In this document: positions 1-9,203 of the stretch, in pieces | Layout of the letters: the number at the start of each line of letters is the position of its first letter | Position numbering within the stretch: position 1 is the first letter of the stretch | Origin: Cryptomeria japonica | Taxonomy: Eukaryota; Streptophyta; Pinopsida; Cupressales; Cupressaceae | Direction of reading: 5' to 3' | DNA length: 22,500 bases | Assembly (NCBI RefSeq): GCF_030272615.1 | Contig: NW_026729206.1 | Span: forward strand, 87,501 to 110,000 | The notes under the pieces: model-generated | What the model saw: the letters and a program-made list of their open reading frames with translations, nothing else | Databases searched by the model: none | Told to the model about the DNA's origin: nothing | Made by a program: the position numbers and the translations under genes

Positions 1-560
1 AGGCGGCCAAGGAGCCTCCCCGCATAGCAATCGGTGGTGTGAGGTTACGGATGCAGCATTGATAGCAATCGAGGTGTGAGGCGAAGGATGCAGAAGTGAG
101 AGCCGAGGGATGTAGCAGAGATAGCAATCGGGGTGTGTGATGCAGAAGAGATAGCAATCGAGGTGTGCGGTGGGAAGGGCCCAGCAGCCAGAATGCATGA
201 AGCGACGGATGAAGCAGTGATGACAACCGGGCTGTGAGGAGAGGAGGGATGCAGCCAAGAAAGCAATCAGGGCTCGAGGCAAGGGATGCATCAAGGATAG
301 CAATCATGTTGTGAGGCGAGATTCCAAAGGCTAAACGTGAGAGGCTGCAGGGTCGACTCAGAGAGGTCTATGCATGTGAGAGGCTGAAAGCAAGGTCGAC
401 TCGGAGCGGTCTATGCATCGGGCGCGCTTGGGGCGACTACCAGTGCCAACCCCTTATCCCGCGACGCGTCCGACAAAGAGAACGTTCCAAGGCGGCAGAG
501 GAGGTTACCAGCCGAAGGATGCAGTAGCAATAACAGGTATAGTTCCGCGGCGGCCGAGAA
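1..560. repeat. Decayed edge of the 188-bp satellite
   Basis: This stretch holds no gene. Positions 1-45 carry the end of a 188-bp monomer (AGGCGGCCAAGGAGCCT, then CGCATAGCAATCGG). From 50 to 310 only one piece of the monomer recurs, at irregular short spacing: GATAGCAATCGAGGTGTGAG followed by GGGATGCAG-like sequence. From about 325 to 515 other pieces return, including GGTCGACTC and TCTATGCATG seen twice, and then the GGGGCGACTACCAGTGCC block. The array edge is rearranged and much less uniform than its interior, as is usual at the margin of a tandem array that is homogenised mainly in the middle. Confidence 0.75.
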
Positions 561-3500
561 GACTCACCGCATAGGAATCGGGATGCGAGGCGAGGGATGC
601 GGCGGGAAGGCCCCGACGGCTAAACGGAAGAGGCTGCAGGGCCGCCTCGGAATGGTCCAAGCATCGGATGCGATTGGGACGACTACCAGTGCCAACCCCT
701 TATCCCGCGATGCGTCCGATACACAGATAGTTCCAAGGCGGCCGAGGAGCCTCACCGCATATCAATCGGGGTGCGAGGCGAGGGATGGGGCGGGAAGGCC
801 CCAACGGCTAGACGGAAGAGGCTTCAGGGCCACCTCGGAATGGTCCAAGCATCGGACGCGCTTGGGGCGACTGCCAGTGCCAACCCCTTATCCCGCGATG
901 CGTCCGATACACAGATGGTTCCAAGGCGGCCGAGGAGCCTCACCGCATAGCAATCGGGGGTGCGAGGCGAGGGATGGGGCGGGAAGGCCCCAACGGCTAG
1001 ACGGAAGAGGCTTCAGGGCCGCCTAGGAATGGTCCAAGCATCGGACACGCTTGGGGCGACTACCAGTGACAGCCCCCTATCCCGCGATGCGTCCGATACG
1101 AAGATGGTTCCAAGGCGGCCGAGGAGCCTCACCGCATAGCAATCGGGGTGCGAGGTGGGGGATGCGGCGAGATGGCCCCAACGGCTAGACGGAAGAGGCC
1201 ACAGGGCCGCGTCGGAATAGTCCAAGCATCGGACGCGCTTGGGGCGACTACCAGTGACAACCCCTTATCCCGCGATGCGTCCGATACGAAGATAGTTCCA
1301 AGGCGGCCGAGGAGCCTCACCGCATAGCAATCGGGGTGCGAGGTGGGGGATGCGGCGAGATGGCCCCAACGGCTAGACGGAAGCGCCTCGGAATAGTCCA
1401 AGCATCGGACGCGCTTGGGGCCACTACCAGTGACAACCCCTTATCCCGCAATGCGTCCGATACGAAGATAGTTCCAAGGCGGGCCGAAGAGCCTCACCGC
1501 ATAGCAATCGGGGTGCGAGGTGGGGGATGCGGCGAGATGGCCCCAACGGCTAGACGGAAGAGGCCACAGGGCCGCCTCGGAATAGTCCAAGCATCGGACG
1601 CGCTTGGGGCGACTACCAGTGACAACCCCTTATCCCGCGATGCGTCCGATACGAAGATAGTTCCCAGGCGGGCCGAGGAGCCTCACCGCATAGCAATCGG
1701 GGTGCGAGGCGAGGGATGCGGCGAGATGGCCCCAAAGGCTAGACGGAAGAGGCTGCAGGGCTGCCTCGGAATAGTCCAAGCATCGGACGCGCTTGGGGCG
1801 ACTACCACTGCCAACCCCTTATCCCGCGATGCGTTCGATACACAGATAGTTCCGAGGCGGCCGAGGAGGTGGGGGATGCAGCGAGATGGCCCCAACGGCT
1901 AGACGGAAGAGGCTGCGAGGGCCGCCTCGGAATAGTCCAAGCATCGGACGCGCTTGGGGCGACTACCAGTGACAACCCCTTATCCCGCGATGCGTCCGAT
2001 ACACAGATAGTTCCGAGGCGGCCAAGGAGCCTCACCGCATAGCAATCGTGGTGCGAGGTGGGGGATGCGGCGAGATGGCCCCAACGGCTAGACGGAAGAG
2101 GCTGCAGGGCCGCCTCGGAATGGTCCAAGCATCGGATGCGCTTGGGGCGACTACCACTGCCAACCCCTTATCCCGCGATGCGTCCGATACACAGATAGTT
2201 CCAAGGCGGCCGAGGAGCCTCACAGCATAGCAATCAGGGTGCGAGGCGAGGGATGCGGCGAGAAAGCCCCAACGGCTAGAGGGAAGAGGCTTCAGGTCCG
2301 CCTCGGAATGGTCCAAGCATCGGACGCGCTTGGGGCGACTACCAGTGACAACCCCTTATCCCGCGACGCGTCCGATACACAGATAGTTCCAAGGCGGCCG
2401 AGGAGCCTCACCGCATAGCAATCGGGTGTGCGAGGCGAGGGATGCGGCGAGAAGGACCCAACGGCTACACGGAAGAGGCTTCGGGGCCGCCTCGGAATGG
2501 TCCAAGCATCGGACGCGCTTGGGGGCGACTACCAGTGACAACCCCTTATCCCGCGACGCGTCCGATACACAGATAGTTCCAAGGCGGCCGAGAGGAGCCT
2601 CACCGCATAGCAATCGGGGTGCGAGGCGAGGGATGCGGCGAGAAGGACCCAACGGCTACACGGAAGAGGCTTCGGGGCCGCCTCGGAATGGTCCAAGCAT
2701 CGGACGCGCTTGGGGCGACTACCAGTGACAACCCCTTATCCCGCGACGCGTCCGATACACAGATAGTTCCAAGGCGGCCGAGGAGCCTCACCGCATAGCA
2801 ATCGGGGTGCGAGGCGAGGGATGCGGCGAGAAGGACCCAACGGCTAGACGGAAGAGGCTTCGGGTCCGCCTCGGAATGGTCCAAGCATCGGACGCGCTTG
2901 GGGCGACTACCAGTGACAACCCCTTATCCCGCGACGCGTCCGATACACAGATAGTTCCAAGGCGGCCGAGGAGCCTCACCGCATAGCAATCGGGGTGCGA
3001 GGCGAGGGATGCGGCGAGAAGGACCCAACGGCTAGACGGAAGAGGCTTCGGGTCCGCCTCGGAATGGTCCAAGCATCGGACGCGCTTGGGGCGACTACCA
3101 GTGACAACCCCTTATCCCGCGACGCGTCCGATACACAGATAGTTCCAAGGGCGGCCGAGGAGCCTCACCGCATAGCAATCGGGGTGCGAGGCGAGGGATG
3201 CGGCGGAGAAGGACCCAACGGCTAGACGGAAGAGGCTTCGGGTCCGCCTCGGAATGGTCCCAAGCATCGGACGCGCTTGGGGCGACTACCAGTGACAACC
3301 CCTTATCCCGCGACGCGTCCGATACACAGATAGTTCCGAGGCGGCCGAGGAGCCTCACCGCATAGCAATCGGGGTGCGAGGCGAAGGATGCGGCGAGAAG
3401 GACCCAACGGCTAGACGGAAGAGGCTTCGGGTCCGCCTCGGAATGGTCCAAGCATCGGACGCGCTTGGGGCGACTACCAGTGACAACCCCTTATCCCGCG

Positions 3501-4700
3501 ACGCGTCCGATACACAGATAGTTCCGAGGCGGCCGAGGAGCCTCACCGCATAGCAATCGGGGTGCGAGGCGAAGGATGCGGCGAGAAGGACCCAACGGCT
3601 AGACGGAAGAGGCTTCGGGTCCGCCTCGGAATGGTCCAAGCATCGGACGCGCTTGGGGCGACTACCAGTGACAACCCCTTATCCCGCGACGCGTCCGATA
3701 CACAGATAGTTCCAAGGCGGCCGAGGAGCCTCACCGCATAGCAATCGGGGGTGCGAGGCGAGGGATGCGGCGAGAAGGACCCAACGGCTAGACGGAAGAG
3801 GCTTCAGGGCCGCCTCGGAATGGTCCAAGCATCGAACGCGCTTGGGGCGACTACCAGTGACAACCCCTTATCCCGCGACGCGTCCGATACACAGATAGTT
3901 CCGAGGCGGCCGAGGAGCCTCACCGCATAGCAATCGGGGGTGCGAGGCGAGGGATGCGGCGAGAAGGACCCAACGGCTAGACGGAAGAGGCTTCAGGGCC
4001 GCCTCGGAATGGTCCAAGCATCGGACGCGCTTGGGGGCGACTACCAGTGACAACCCCTTATCCCGCGACGCGTCCGATACACAGATAGTTCCGAGGCGGC
4101 CGAGGAGCCTCACCGCATAGCAATCGGGGTGCGAGGCGAGGGATGCGGCGAGAAGGACCCAACGGCTAGACGGAAGAGGCTTCAGGGCCGCCTCGGAATG
4201 GTCCAAGCATCGGACGCGCTTGGGGCGACTACCAATGACAACCCCTTATCCCGCGACGCGTCCGATACACAGATAGTTCCGAGGCGGCCGAGGAGCCTCA
4301 CCGCATAGCAATCGGGGTGCGAGGCGAGGGATGCGGGCGAGAAGGACCCAACGGCTAGACGGAAGAGGCTTCAGGGCCGCCTCGGAATGGTCCAAGCATC
4401 GGACGCGCTTGGGGGCGACTACCAGTGACAACCCCTTATCCCGCGACGCGTCCGATACACAGATAGTTCCGAGGCGGCCGAGGAGCCTCACCGCATAGCA
4501 ATCGGGGGTGCGAGGCGAGGGATGCGGCGAGAAGGACCCAACGGCTAGACGGAAGAGGCTTCAGGGCCGCCTCGGAATGGTCCAAGCATCGGACGCGCTT
4601 GGGGCGACTACCGTTGCCAACCCCTTATCCCGCGATGCGTCTGATACACAGATAGTTCCGAGGCGGCCGAGGAGCCTCACCGCATAGCAATCGGGTTGCG
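557..4700. repeat. 188-bp tandem repeat array, about 22 copies
   Basis: The marker CGCATAGCAATCGG recurs near 565, 757, 943, 1132, 1321, 1498, 1687, 2036, 2224, 2413, 2604, 2792, 2980, 3168, 3357, 3547, 3735, 3924, 4117, 4305, 4494 and 4682. The spacing is mostly 188-190 bp. Copies from about 2600 to 4600 are almost identical, while those before 2000 vary more. One copy near 1862 lacks its start, and several single-base indels lie in G runs. Each monomer contains a 10-base inverted repeat, ATCGGACGCG and CGCGTCCGAT (2887-2896 and 2935-2944 in one copy). If the minus-strand Pol I promoters to the right are real, this array is either in the 5' external transcribed spacer or between spacer promoters and the gene promoter. 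It has no sign of coding use. Confidence 0.93.
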
Positions 4701-4950
4701 AGGCAGATTATTGGGAAGGGAACCCCCTGGGATGCGGCTCAAGCAGTGCCCCAAAGGGACTGGAATGCGGAATCACATCGAGAGAGACCCAAATGCTATA
4801 CGAGGGCTCAAATCGAATTATCGATTTGGCCACGACATGGACGCATCGGAACGACTACCTTTGCCGAACCACTCGCAATTGCATCCATACCGAAACCAAT
4901 AGACATTTCCGTTAGAGCCCTCGCATAGCATTCGGGAATCTCGCATGCCA
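4700..4950. repeat. Diverged 188-like segment of composite unit 1
   Basis: After the last regular monomer the sequence becomes unique-looking, but 4781-4940 still follows the order of the 188-bp monomer. It has GACCCAAATGCTATACGAGG (compare GACCCAACGGCTAGACGGAAG), then ATGGACGCATCGGAACGACTACC, here matched only in blocks, and then CTCGCATAGCATTCGGG. It is an old, diverged relative of the monomer. Two similar segments precede the next two promoter motifs, at about 5275-5440 and 5705-5880. No gene is visible. Confidence 0.7.
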
Positions 4951-5034
4951 CCTCTAAATCGACCAATGCTGGCGCTCAATGAAAATCCGAGCGCTACCAC
5001 CGTGTTCGAGCGCCAGCATTGGTCGAGTTAGAGG
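4951..5034. other. Long stem-loop next to promoter motif 1
   Basis: Arms 4951-4977 and 5008-5034 are reverse complements over 27 bases with one mismatch. The inner 17 bases, GACCAATGCTGGCGCTC and its complement, pair perfectly, and the loop is 30 bases. The right arm ends 33 bases left of the CCCC of the TATATAGGGG motif at 5067-5076. On the minus strand it would therefore fold about 40 nt into a transcript starting there. Weaker versions occur at the same place beside motif 2 (5451-5468 with 5505-5522, 15 of 18 paired) and motif 3 (5894-5910 with 5945-5961, 14 of 17 paired). Confidence 0.85.
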
Positions 5035-5063
5035 GGCACGGGGGGAGAATGCTCCAGTCAACA

Positions 5064-5095
5064 CCTCCCCTATATAAGTTATTTGTCCGATTCTC
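5064..5095 (-). promoter_or_regulatory. Candidate Pol I promoter motif 1
   Basis: The minus strand reads TATATAGGGGAGG, matching the plant Pol I start-site consensus TATATAGGGG(G). Upstream on that strand lies GAGAATCGGACAAATAACT, conserved in all 13 copies with small changes. This is the leftmost copy, so it is the best candidate in the window for the gene promoter if 18S lies to the left. The + strand alternative is a Pol II TATA box (TATATAAG), which I consider less likely because nothing coding follows. Confidence 0.62.
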
Positions 5096-5274
5096 GCACA
5101 ACCGTAGTCTGCCTCGTCGAATCAAACAACGGTCCCAGATTCCGACTTCCGTTCCGTAGAGACCCAAAAGCTAGATGGAGGCTCGCAAGAAAGAGAGTCG
5201 GCGCATAGCAATCGGGTTTCTCGAACGTTTAGGGGACCGAGCTCACTTGCGGATAGGGGCAAAATCCGCCAAGC

Positions 5275-5558
5275 AACCCAAAAGCTAGACGGGGGGCTCG
5301 AATCGAATCGCCTAGGCGGGCCACAACAACGACGTGTTGGATCGACTACCAGTGCCAAACCATTCAGCAAGACTAGTCTGTGTCGAGGCCGGATAGAGAT
5401 TCTCAGAGAGCGCTCGCATAGCATTTAGGAGACCTGCCGCGTCCCTCACACTCGACAAATGGTGGTGCACGTTTATAAATGCCGAGCGATCCCAACCCTT
5501 TCAAGCACCAACATCGGTCGAGATAGAGGGGCACGGAGGGGGCTGCGTGAGACAACAC
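5275..5558. repeat. Composite unit 2: 188-like segment plus stem-loop
   Basis: The segment contains ACCCAAAAGCTAGACGG, GGATCGACTACCAGTGCC and CGCATAGCATTTAGG in the same order as the 188-bp monomer. It then has the stem-loop 5451-5522 and a GAGGGGCACGG block that leads into promoter motif 2. A further ACCCAAAAGCTAG plus CGCATAGCAATCGGG fragment lies at 5161-5216. No gene is visible. Confidence 0.7.
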
Positions 5559-5590
5559 AGTCCCCTATATAAGTTATTTGTCCGATTCTC
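5559..5590 (-). promoter_or_regulatory. Candidate Pol I promoter motif 2
   Basis: TATATAGGGG on the minus strand at 5571-5562, 495 bp from motif 1. The bases just after the G run differ from the other copies: ACT instead of AGG. The upstream GAGAATCGGACAAATAACT is retained. Its stem-loop is 5451-5522. Confidence 0.6.
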
Positions 5591-5704
5591 ACACATCCGA
5601 AGAATGGTCATCAAATCGGACAACAGCCCAAACTTCCGACTTCCGTCCCAGAAAGCCCAAGAGCTATCTAAAACGTTCATGGCCGGAACTCGATCGCGGC
5701 TATA

Positions 5705-6000
5705 CCAGTCCGCCAAGCAACCCAAAAGCTAGACTGGAGCTCTAGTCGAATCACCTCTGTGGCCATTGCAAGGACGTGTTGGAGCGACTACCATTGCCGA
5801 ACCATTCCGCAGGTCGAGTCCATACCAAGGCCGCATAGAGATTCACGATGAGCTCCTGCATAGCAATCAGGAGACTTGCCGTGTCCATCACAATCGATAA
5901 ATCCTGGTGCAAGATTTTTGCATCCGAGCGCTCCAACCAGTCGAGCACCAGCATCAATCGACATAAACGGGCACGGGGGGGAGGATGCTCGAGAACACTA
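5705..6000. repeat. Composite unit 3: 188-like segment plus stem-loop
   Basis: AACCCAAAAGCTAGACTGG, GGAGCGACTACCATTGCC and TGCATAGCAATCAGG keep the order of the 188-bp monomer. The stem-loop 5894-5961 follows, then GGGCACGGGGGG and promoter motif 3. This is the clearest of the three diverged copies. Confidence 0.72.
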
Positions 6001-6032
6001 CCTCCCCTATATAAGTTATTTGTCCGATTCTC
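6001..6032 (-). promoter_or_regulatory. Candidate Pol I promoter motif 3
   Basis: TATATAGGGGAGG on the minus strand at 6013-6001, 442 bp from motif 2. It is the last of the three copies with AATAACT just upstream; motifs 4-13 have AATAGCT there. Confidence 0.62.
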
Positions 6033-6148
6033 AAGCAGCCGAAGTCTGGTCATCGAATCGGGTCAAAGACCACAACTTCCGACTTTACCCACAATGCAAG
6101 TCATCGAATCGAACATCGGCCCCCCGAGTCGGACTCCATGCGTATGTC

Positions 6149-6480
6149 AGGTCATCGGACCCAAATTCCGCCTTCCTGCGCATGGCGGGCCATCAATATC
6201 AACTCGGTCATCGGACCCAAACTCCGCCTTTTTGCGTATGGCACGCCTTCAAATCGGTCATCGGACCCAAATTCCGCCTTCCTGTGCATGGCGGGCCATC
6301 AACATCAACTCGGTCATCGGACCCAAATTCCGCCTTTCTGCGCATGGCACGCCATCAACTCGGTCATCGGACCCAAATTCCGCCTTCCTGCGCATGGCAG
6401 GTCATCGGACACAAATTCAGACCTCGCCAATATGCCTACGTATCGAATCGGTCATCGGACCCCAACTTCCGACTTCATCC
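6149..6480. repeat. About 50-bp tandem repeat starting TCATCGGACCCAAA
   Basis: Seven copies of a unit beginning TCATCGGACCCAAATTCCG follow each other. They continue with CCTTCCTGCGCATGGC, then a variable tail ending ACTCGG. Unit length alternates between about 38, 50 and 56 bp because the tail is shortened or extended. The last two copies shift to CGACCTCGCCAATATGCC and CCAACTTCCGACTTCATCC. Those forms then recur once per promoter unit up to about 7425, so the array looks like local amplification of part of the promoter unit. Confidence 0.85.
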
Positions 6481-6548
6481 ATACTGTAGGGTCTTTGAGG
6501 TTGGCGCGGGTGCGCTCAACCCAGGGAGTCGACCCATCGAAGCATACA

Positions 6549-6580
6549 CCTCCCCTATATAAGCTATTTGTCCGATTCCC
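6549..6580 (-). promoter_or_regulatory. Candidate Pol I promoter motif 4
   Basis: TATATAGGGGAGG on the minus strand at 6561-6549, 548 bp from motif 3. The stem-loop lies at 6499-6521 with one extra G in its loop, and its near end is 31 bases from the CCCC. Confidence 0.6.
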
Positions 6581-6862
6581 ACACCTGTGTAGTTTGCACC
6601 TCTGACCAGGACATCGACCCCAACTTCCGAACTCGACTGCAACGACGGCACCAGCGCCTTGGTGCGCACCTTGCGACGCACAGTCCCAACATTCGCCTTC
6701 CTGCACATGGCAGGTCATCGGACCCAAATTCCGACCTCGCGAGTATGCCTACATATCGAAATCGGTCATCGGACCCCAACTTCCGACTTCATCCCATACC
6801 GTAGGGTCTTTGAGGTTGGCGCGGTGCGCTCAACCCGGGGAGTCGACCCAACGAAGCATACA

Positions 6863-6894
6863 CCTCCCCTATATAAGCTATTTGTCCGATTCCA
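6863..6894 (-). promoter_or_regulatory. Candidate Pol I promoter motif 5
   Basis: TATATAGGGGAGG on the minus strand, 314 bp from motif 4. Stem-loop 6814-6835: GGTTGGCGC and GCGCTCAACC with a single bulged T. Confidence 0.6.
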
Positions 6895-7177
6895 CACACC
6901 TGTGTAGTTTGCACCTCCGATCAAGACATCGACCCCAACTTCCGAACTCGCCTCCAACGACCGAACCAGCGCCTTGGTGCGCACCTTGCAACGCACAGTG
7001 CCAACATTCGCCTTCCTGCACGTGGCAGGTCATCGGACCCAAATTCCGACCTCGCGAGTATGCCTACATATCGAATCGGTCATCCGGACCCAACTTCCGA
7101 CTTCATCCATACCGTAGGGTCTTTGAGGTTGGCGCGGTGCGCTCAACCCCGGGGGAGTCGACCCAACGAAGCATACA

Positions 7178-7209
7178 CCTCCCCTATATAAGCTATTTGT
7201 CCGATTCCC
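7178..7209 (-). promoter_or_regulatory. Candidate Pol I promoter motif 6
   Basis: TATATAGGGGAGG on the minus strand, 315 bp from motif 5. The stem-loop is at 7127-7148. An extra C and G sit in the CCCCGGGGGAG stretch between stem-loop and motif. Confidence 0.6.
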
Positions 7210-7494
7210 ACACCTGTTGTAGCTTGCACCTCCTACGATCAGGACATCGACCCCAACTTCCGAACTCGACTAAAAAGACCGCACCCAGCGCCTTGGGTGT
7301 GCACCTTGCAACGCACAGTGTCAACATTCGCCTTCCTGCACATGGCAGGTCATCGGACCCAAATTCCGACCTCATGAGCATACCTACTAATCGAATTGGT
7401 CATCGGACCCAACTTCCGACTTCATCCATACCGTAGGGTCTTTGAGGTTGGCGCGGTGCGCTCAACCTGGGGAGTCGACCCATCGAAGCATACA

Positions 7495-7526
7495 CCTCCC
7501 CTATATAAGCTATTTGTCCGATTCCG
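7495..7526 (-). promoter_or_regulatory. Candidate Pol I promoter motif 7
   Basis: TATATAGGGGAGG on the minus strand, 317 bp from motif 6, with its stem-loop at 7446-7467. It is the last motif before the 7616-8230 palindromic array, which separates it from motif 8 by 861 bp. Confidence 0.6.
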
Positions 7527-7615
7527 ACACCTGTTGTAGTTTGCACCTCCGCTCAGGACATCGACCCCAACTTCCGAACTCGCCCTGCAACGACCGAAAC
7601 CAGCGCCTTGGTGGC

Positions 7616-8230
7616 GCACCAAAAGTGCGCACTTTTGGAGGGCACTTTTGTGCGCTCCAAAGGTGCGCACTTTTGGAGGGCACTTTTCTGCGCTCCAAAG
7701 GTGCGCACTTTTGGAGGGCACTTTTTGGAGGGCACTTTTCTGCGCTCCAAAGGTGCGCACTTTTGGAGGGCACTTTTTGGAGGGCACTTTTCTGCGCTCC
7801 AAAGGTGCGCACTTTTGGAGGGCACTTTTTGGAGGGCACTTTTCTGCGCTCCAAAGGTGCGCACTTTTGGAGGGCACTTTTTGGAGGGCACTTTTCTGCG
7901 CTCCAAAGGTGCGCACTTTTGGAGGGCACTTTTTGGAGGGCACTTTTCCTGCGCTCCAAAGGTGCGCACTTTTGGAGGGCACTTTTCTGCGCTCCAAAGG
8001 TGCGCACTTTTGGAGGGCACTTTTTGGAGGGCACTTTTCTGCGCTCCAAAGGTGCGCACTTTTGGAGGGCACTTTTCTGCGCTCCAAAGGTGCGCACTTT
8101 TGGAGGGCACTTTTTGGAGGGGCACTTTTCTGCGCTCCAAAGGTGCGCACTTTTGGAGGGCACTTTTGTGCACTCCAAAGGTGCGCACTTTTGGAGGGCA
8201 CTTTTCCTGTGCTCCAAAGGTGCACACCTA
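7616..8230. repeat. 38/51-bp near-palindromic repeat array
   Basis: About 14 units of GGTGCGCACTTTTGGAGGGC, then ACTTTTCTGCGCTCCAAA. Many units carry an extra 13 bases (a second TTTTGGAGGGCAC), giving 51 bp instead of 38. The core CCAAAGGTGCGCACTTTTGG is palindromic except for one pair. The array starts exactly where neighbouring promoter units have CGCCTTGGTGCGCACCTTGC, so it appears to have expanded from that GGTGCGCACC site. It ends in GGTGCACACCTAGGTGAGCACC. Repeats are adjacent, with no unique spacers. Confidence 0.92.
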
Positions 8231-8355
8231 GGTGAGCACCTTCGACCACACCTTGTAGCACACCAAACTCTGACTTTCGACTTCATCCGCAATGCAGGGT
8301 CTTTGAGGTTGGCGCAATGCGCACAACCAGGGGAGTCGACCCATCAAACCCAACA

Positions 8356-8387
8356 CCTCCCCTATATAAGCTATTTGTCTGATTCTC
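8356..8387 (-). promoter_or_regulatory. Candidate Pol I promoter motif 8
   Basis: TATATAGGGGAGG on the minus strand. Stem-loop 8307-8328: GGTTGGCGC, loop AAT, GCGC, bulged A, CAACC. A second possible stem joins AGGGGAG (8329-8335) to CTCCCCT (8357-8363), so the first bases of a transcript could pair with bases about 25 nt downstream. Confidence 0.6.
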
Positions 8388-8512
8388 ATACATGCGTAGC
8401 CTGCAGGAGCAATTAGGACATCGACCCCAACTTTCGGCTTCTAAACGAAAACAAGGTCTTTGAGGTTGGTGTAATGCGAACAACTAGGGGAGTCAACCCA
8501 TCAAACCCAACA

Positions 8513-8544
8513 CCTCCCCTATATAAGCTATTTGTCTGATTCTC
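8513..8544 (-). promoter_or_regulatory. Candidate Pol I promoter motif 9
   Basis: TATATAGGGGAGG on the minus strand, exactly 157 bp from motif 8. Its stem-loop (8464-8485) is the weakest of the family: GGTTGGTGT with GCGAACAACT. Confidence 0.58.
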
Positions 8545-8669
8545 ATACATGTGTAGTCTACAGGAGCAATTAGGACATCGACCCCAACTTTTGACTTCTT
8601 AACGAAAACAAGGTCTTTGAGGTTGACGTAATGCGCACAACCAGGGGAGTCGACCCATCAAACCCAACA

Positions 8670-8701
8670 CCTCCCCTATATAAGCTATTTGTCCGATTCT
8701 C
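8670..8701 (-). promoter_or_regulatory. Candidate Pol I promoter motif 10
   Basis: TATATAGGGGAGG on the minus strand, 157 bp from motif 9. The stem-loop at 8621-8642 has GGTTGACGT opposite GCGCACAACC, so the inner pairs are weaker. Confidence 0.6.
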
Positions 8702-8826
8702 ATACATGTGTAGCCTGCAGGAGCCATTAGGACATTGACCCCAACTTTTGACTTCTTAACGAAAACAAGGTCTTTGAGGTTGGCGTAATGCGCACAACCA
8801 AGGGAGTTGACCCATCAAACCCAACA

Positions 8827-8858
8827 CCTCCCCTATATAAGCTATTTGTCTGATTCTC
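8827..8858 (-). promoter_or_regulatory. Candidate Pol I promoter motif 11
   Basis: TATATAGGGGAGG on the minus strand, 157 bp from motif 10. The stem-loop is 8778-8799, and the GCGT/GCGC inner stem is kept by a G-U pair. Confidence 0.6.
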
Positions 8859-9046
8859 ATACATGTGTAGCCTGCAACAACGATTAGGACATCCACCCCA
8901 ACTTCTGAATTCGTCTGCGTTGACCGCACCAAAGGTGCACGCCTTGGTGCTCACCAAAATCCGACTTCCGACTTCTTCTGCTATGCGGGGTCTTTGAGGT
9001 TGGCGCAGTGCGCACAACCAGGGGAGTCAACCCACCGAATGCAACA

Positions 9047-9078
9047 CCTCCCCTATATAAGCTATTTGTCTGATTCTC
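9047..9078 (-). promoter_or_regulatory. Candidate Pol I promoter motif 12
   Basis: TATATAGGGGAGG on the minus strand, 220 bp from motif 11. The stem-loop is 8998-9019: GGTTGGCGC, loop AGT, GCGC, bulged A, CAACC. Confidence 0.6.
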
Positions 9079-9203
9079 ATACATGCGTAGACTGCAGCAA
9101 TGATTAGGACATCCACCCCAACTTTTGACTTCTTAAACAAGACAGGGTCTTTGAAGTTGGTGCAGTGCACACAACCAGGGGAGTCGACCCATCAAACGCA
9201 ACA

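Larger units (their letters stand above)
6480..7615. repeat. About 315-bp promoter-bearing repeats, four units
   Basis: GTAGGGTCTTTGAGGTTGGC recurs at about 6486, 6803, 7115 and 7434. Each unit contains, in + order: GGGTCTTTGAGG, a GGTTGGCGC...GCGCTCAACC stem-loop, GTCGACCCA, the TATATAGGGG motif (minus strand), GACATCGACCCCAACTTCCG, CGCCTTGGTG with a GCACCTTGC tail, and CATCGGACCC blocks. The fourth unit is interrupted at about 7616 by the 38-bp palindromic array. There is no coding sequence. Confidence 0.88.

Noticed and set aside
557-4700. Centromeric satellite
   Set aside because: Unit length near 180 bp is typical of centromere satellites, but the array grades into rDNA-type promoter units through diverged relatives, so an IGS subrepeat explains it better.
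1-4700. Weak GGATAAGGGG match to the Pol I motif on the minus strand of each 188-bp monomer
   Set aside because: Only the AAGGGG end agrees. The TATATA part is lost and the upstream GAGAATCGGACAAATA block is absent, so I do not call promoters there.
7616-8230. CRISPR-like regular array
   Set aside because: Units are directly adjacent with no unique spacers, the genome is a plant nucleus, and there are no cas genes. It is a minisatellite.
7422-8416. Long open frames over the 38-bp array on both strands
   Set aside because: Three frames per strand are open because 38 and 51-bp units contain no stop in most frames. The products are pure repeats (KCAPLERRKVPSK-like), with no start context, domain or codon bias.
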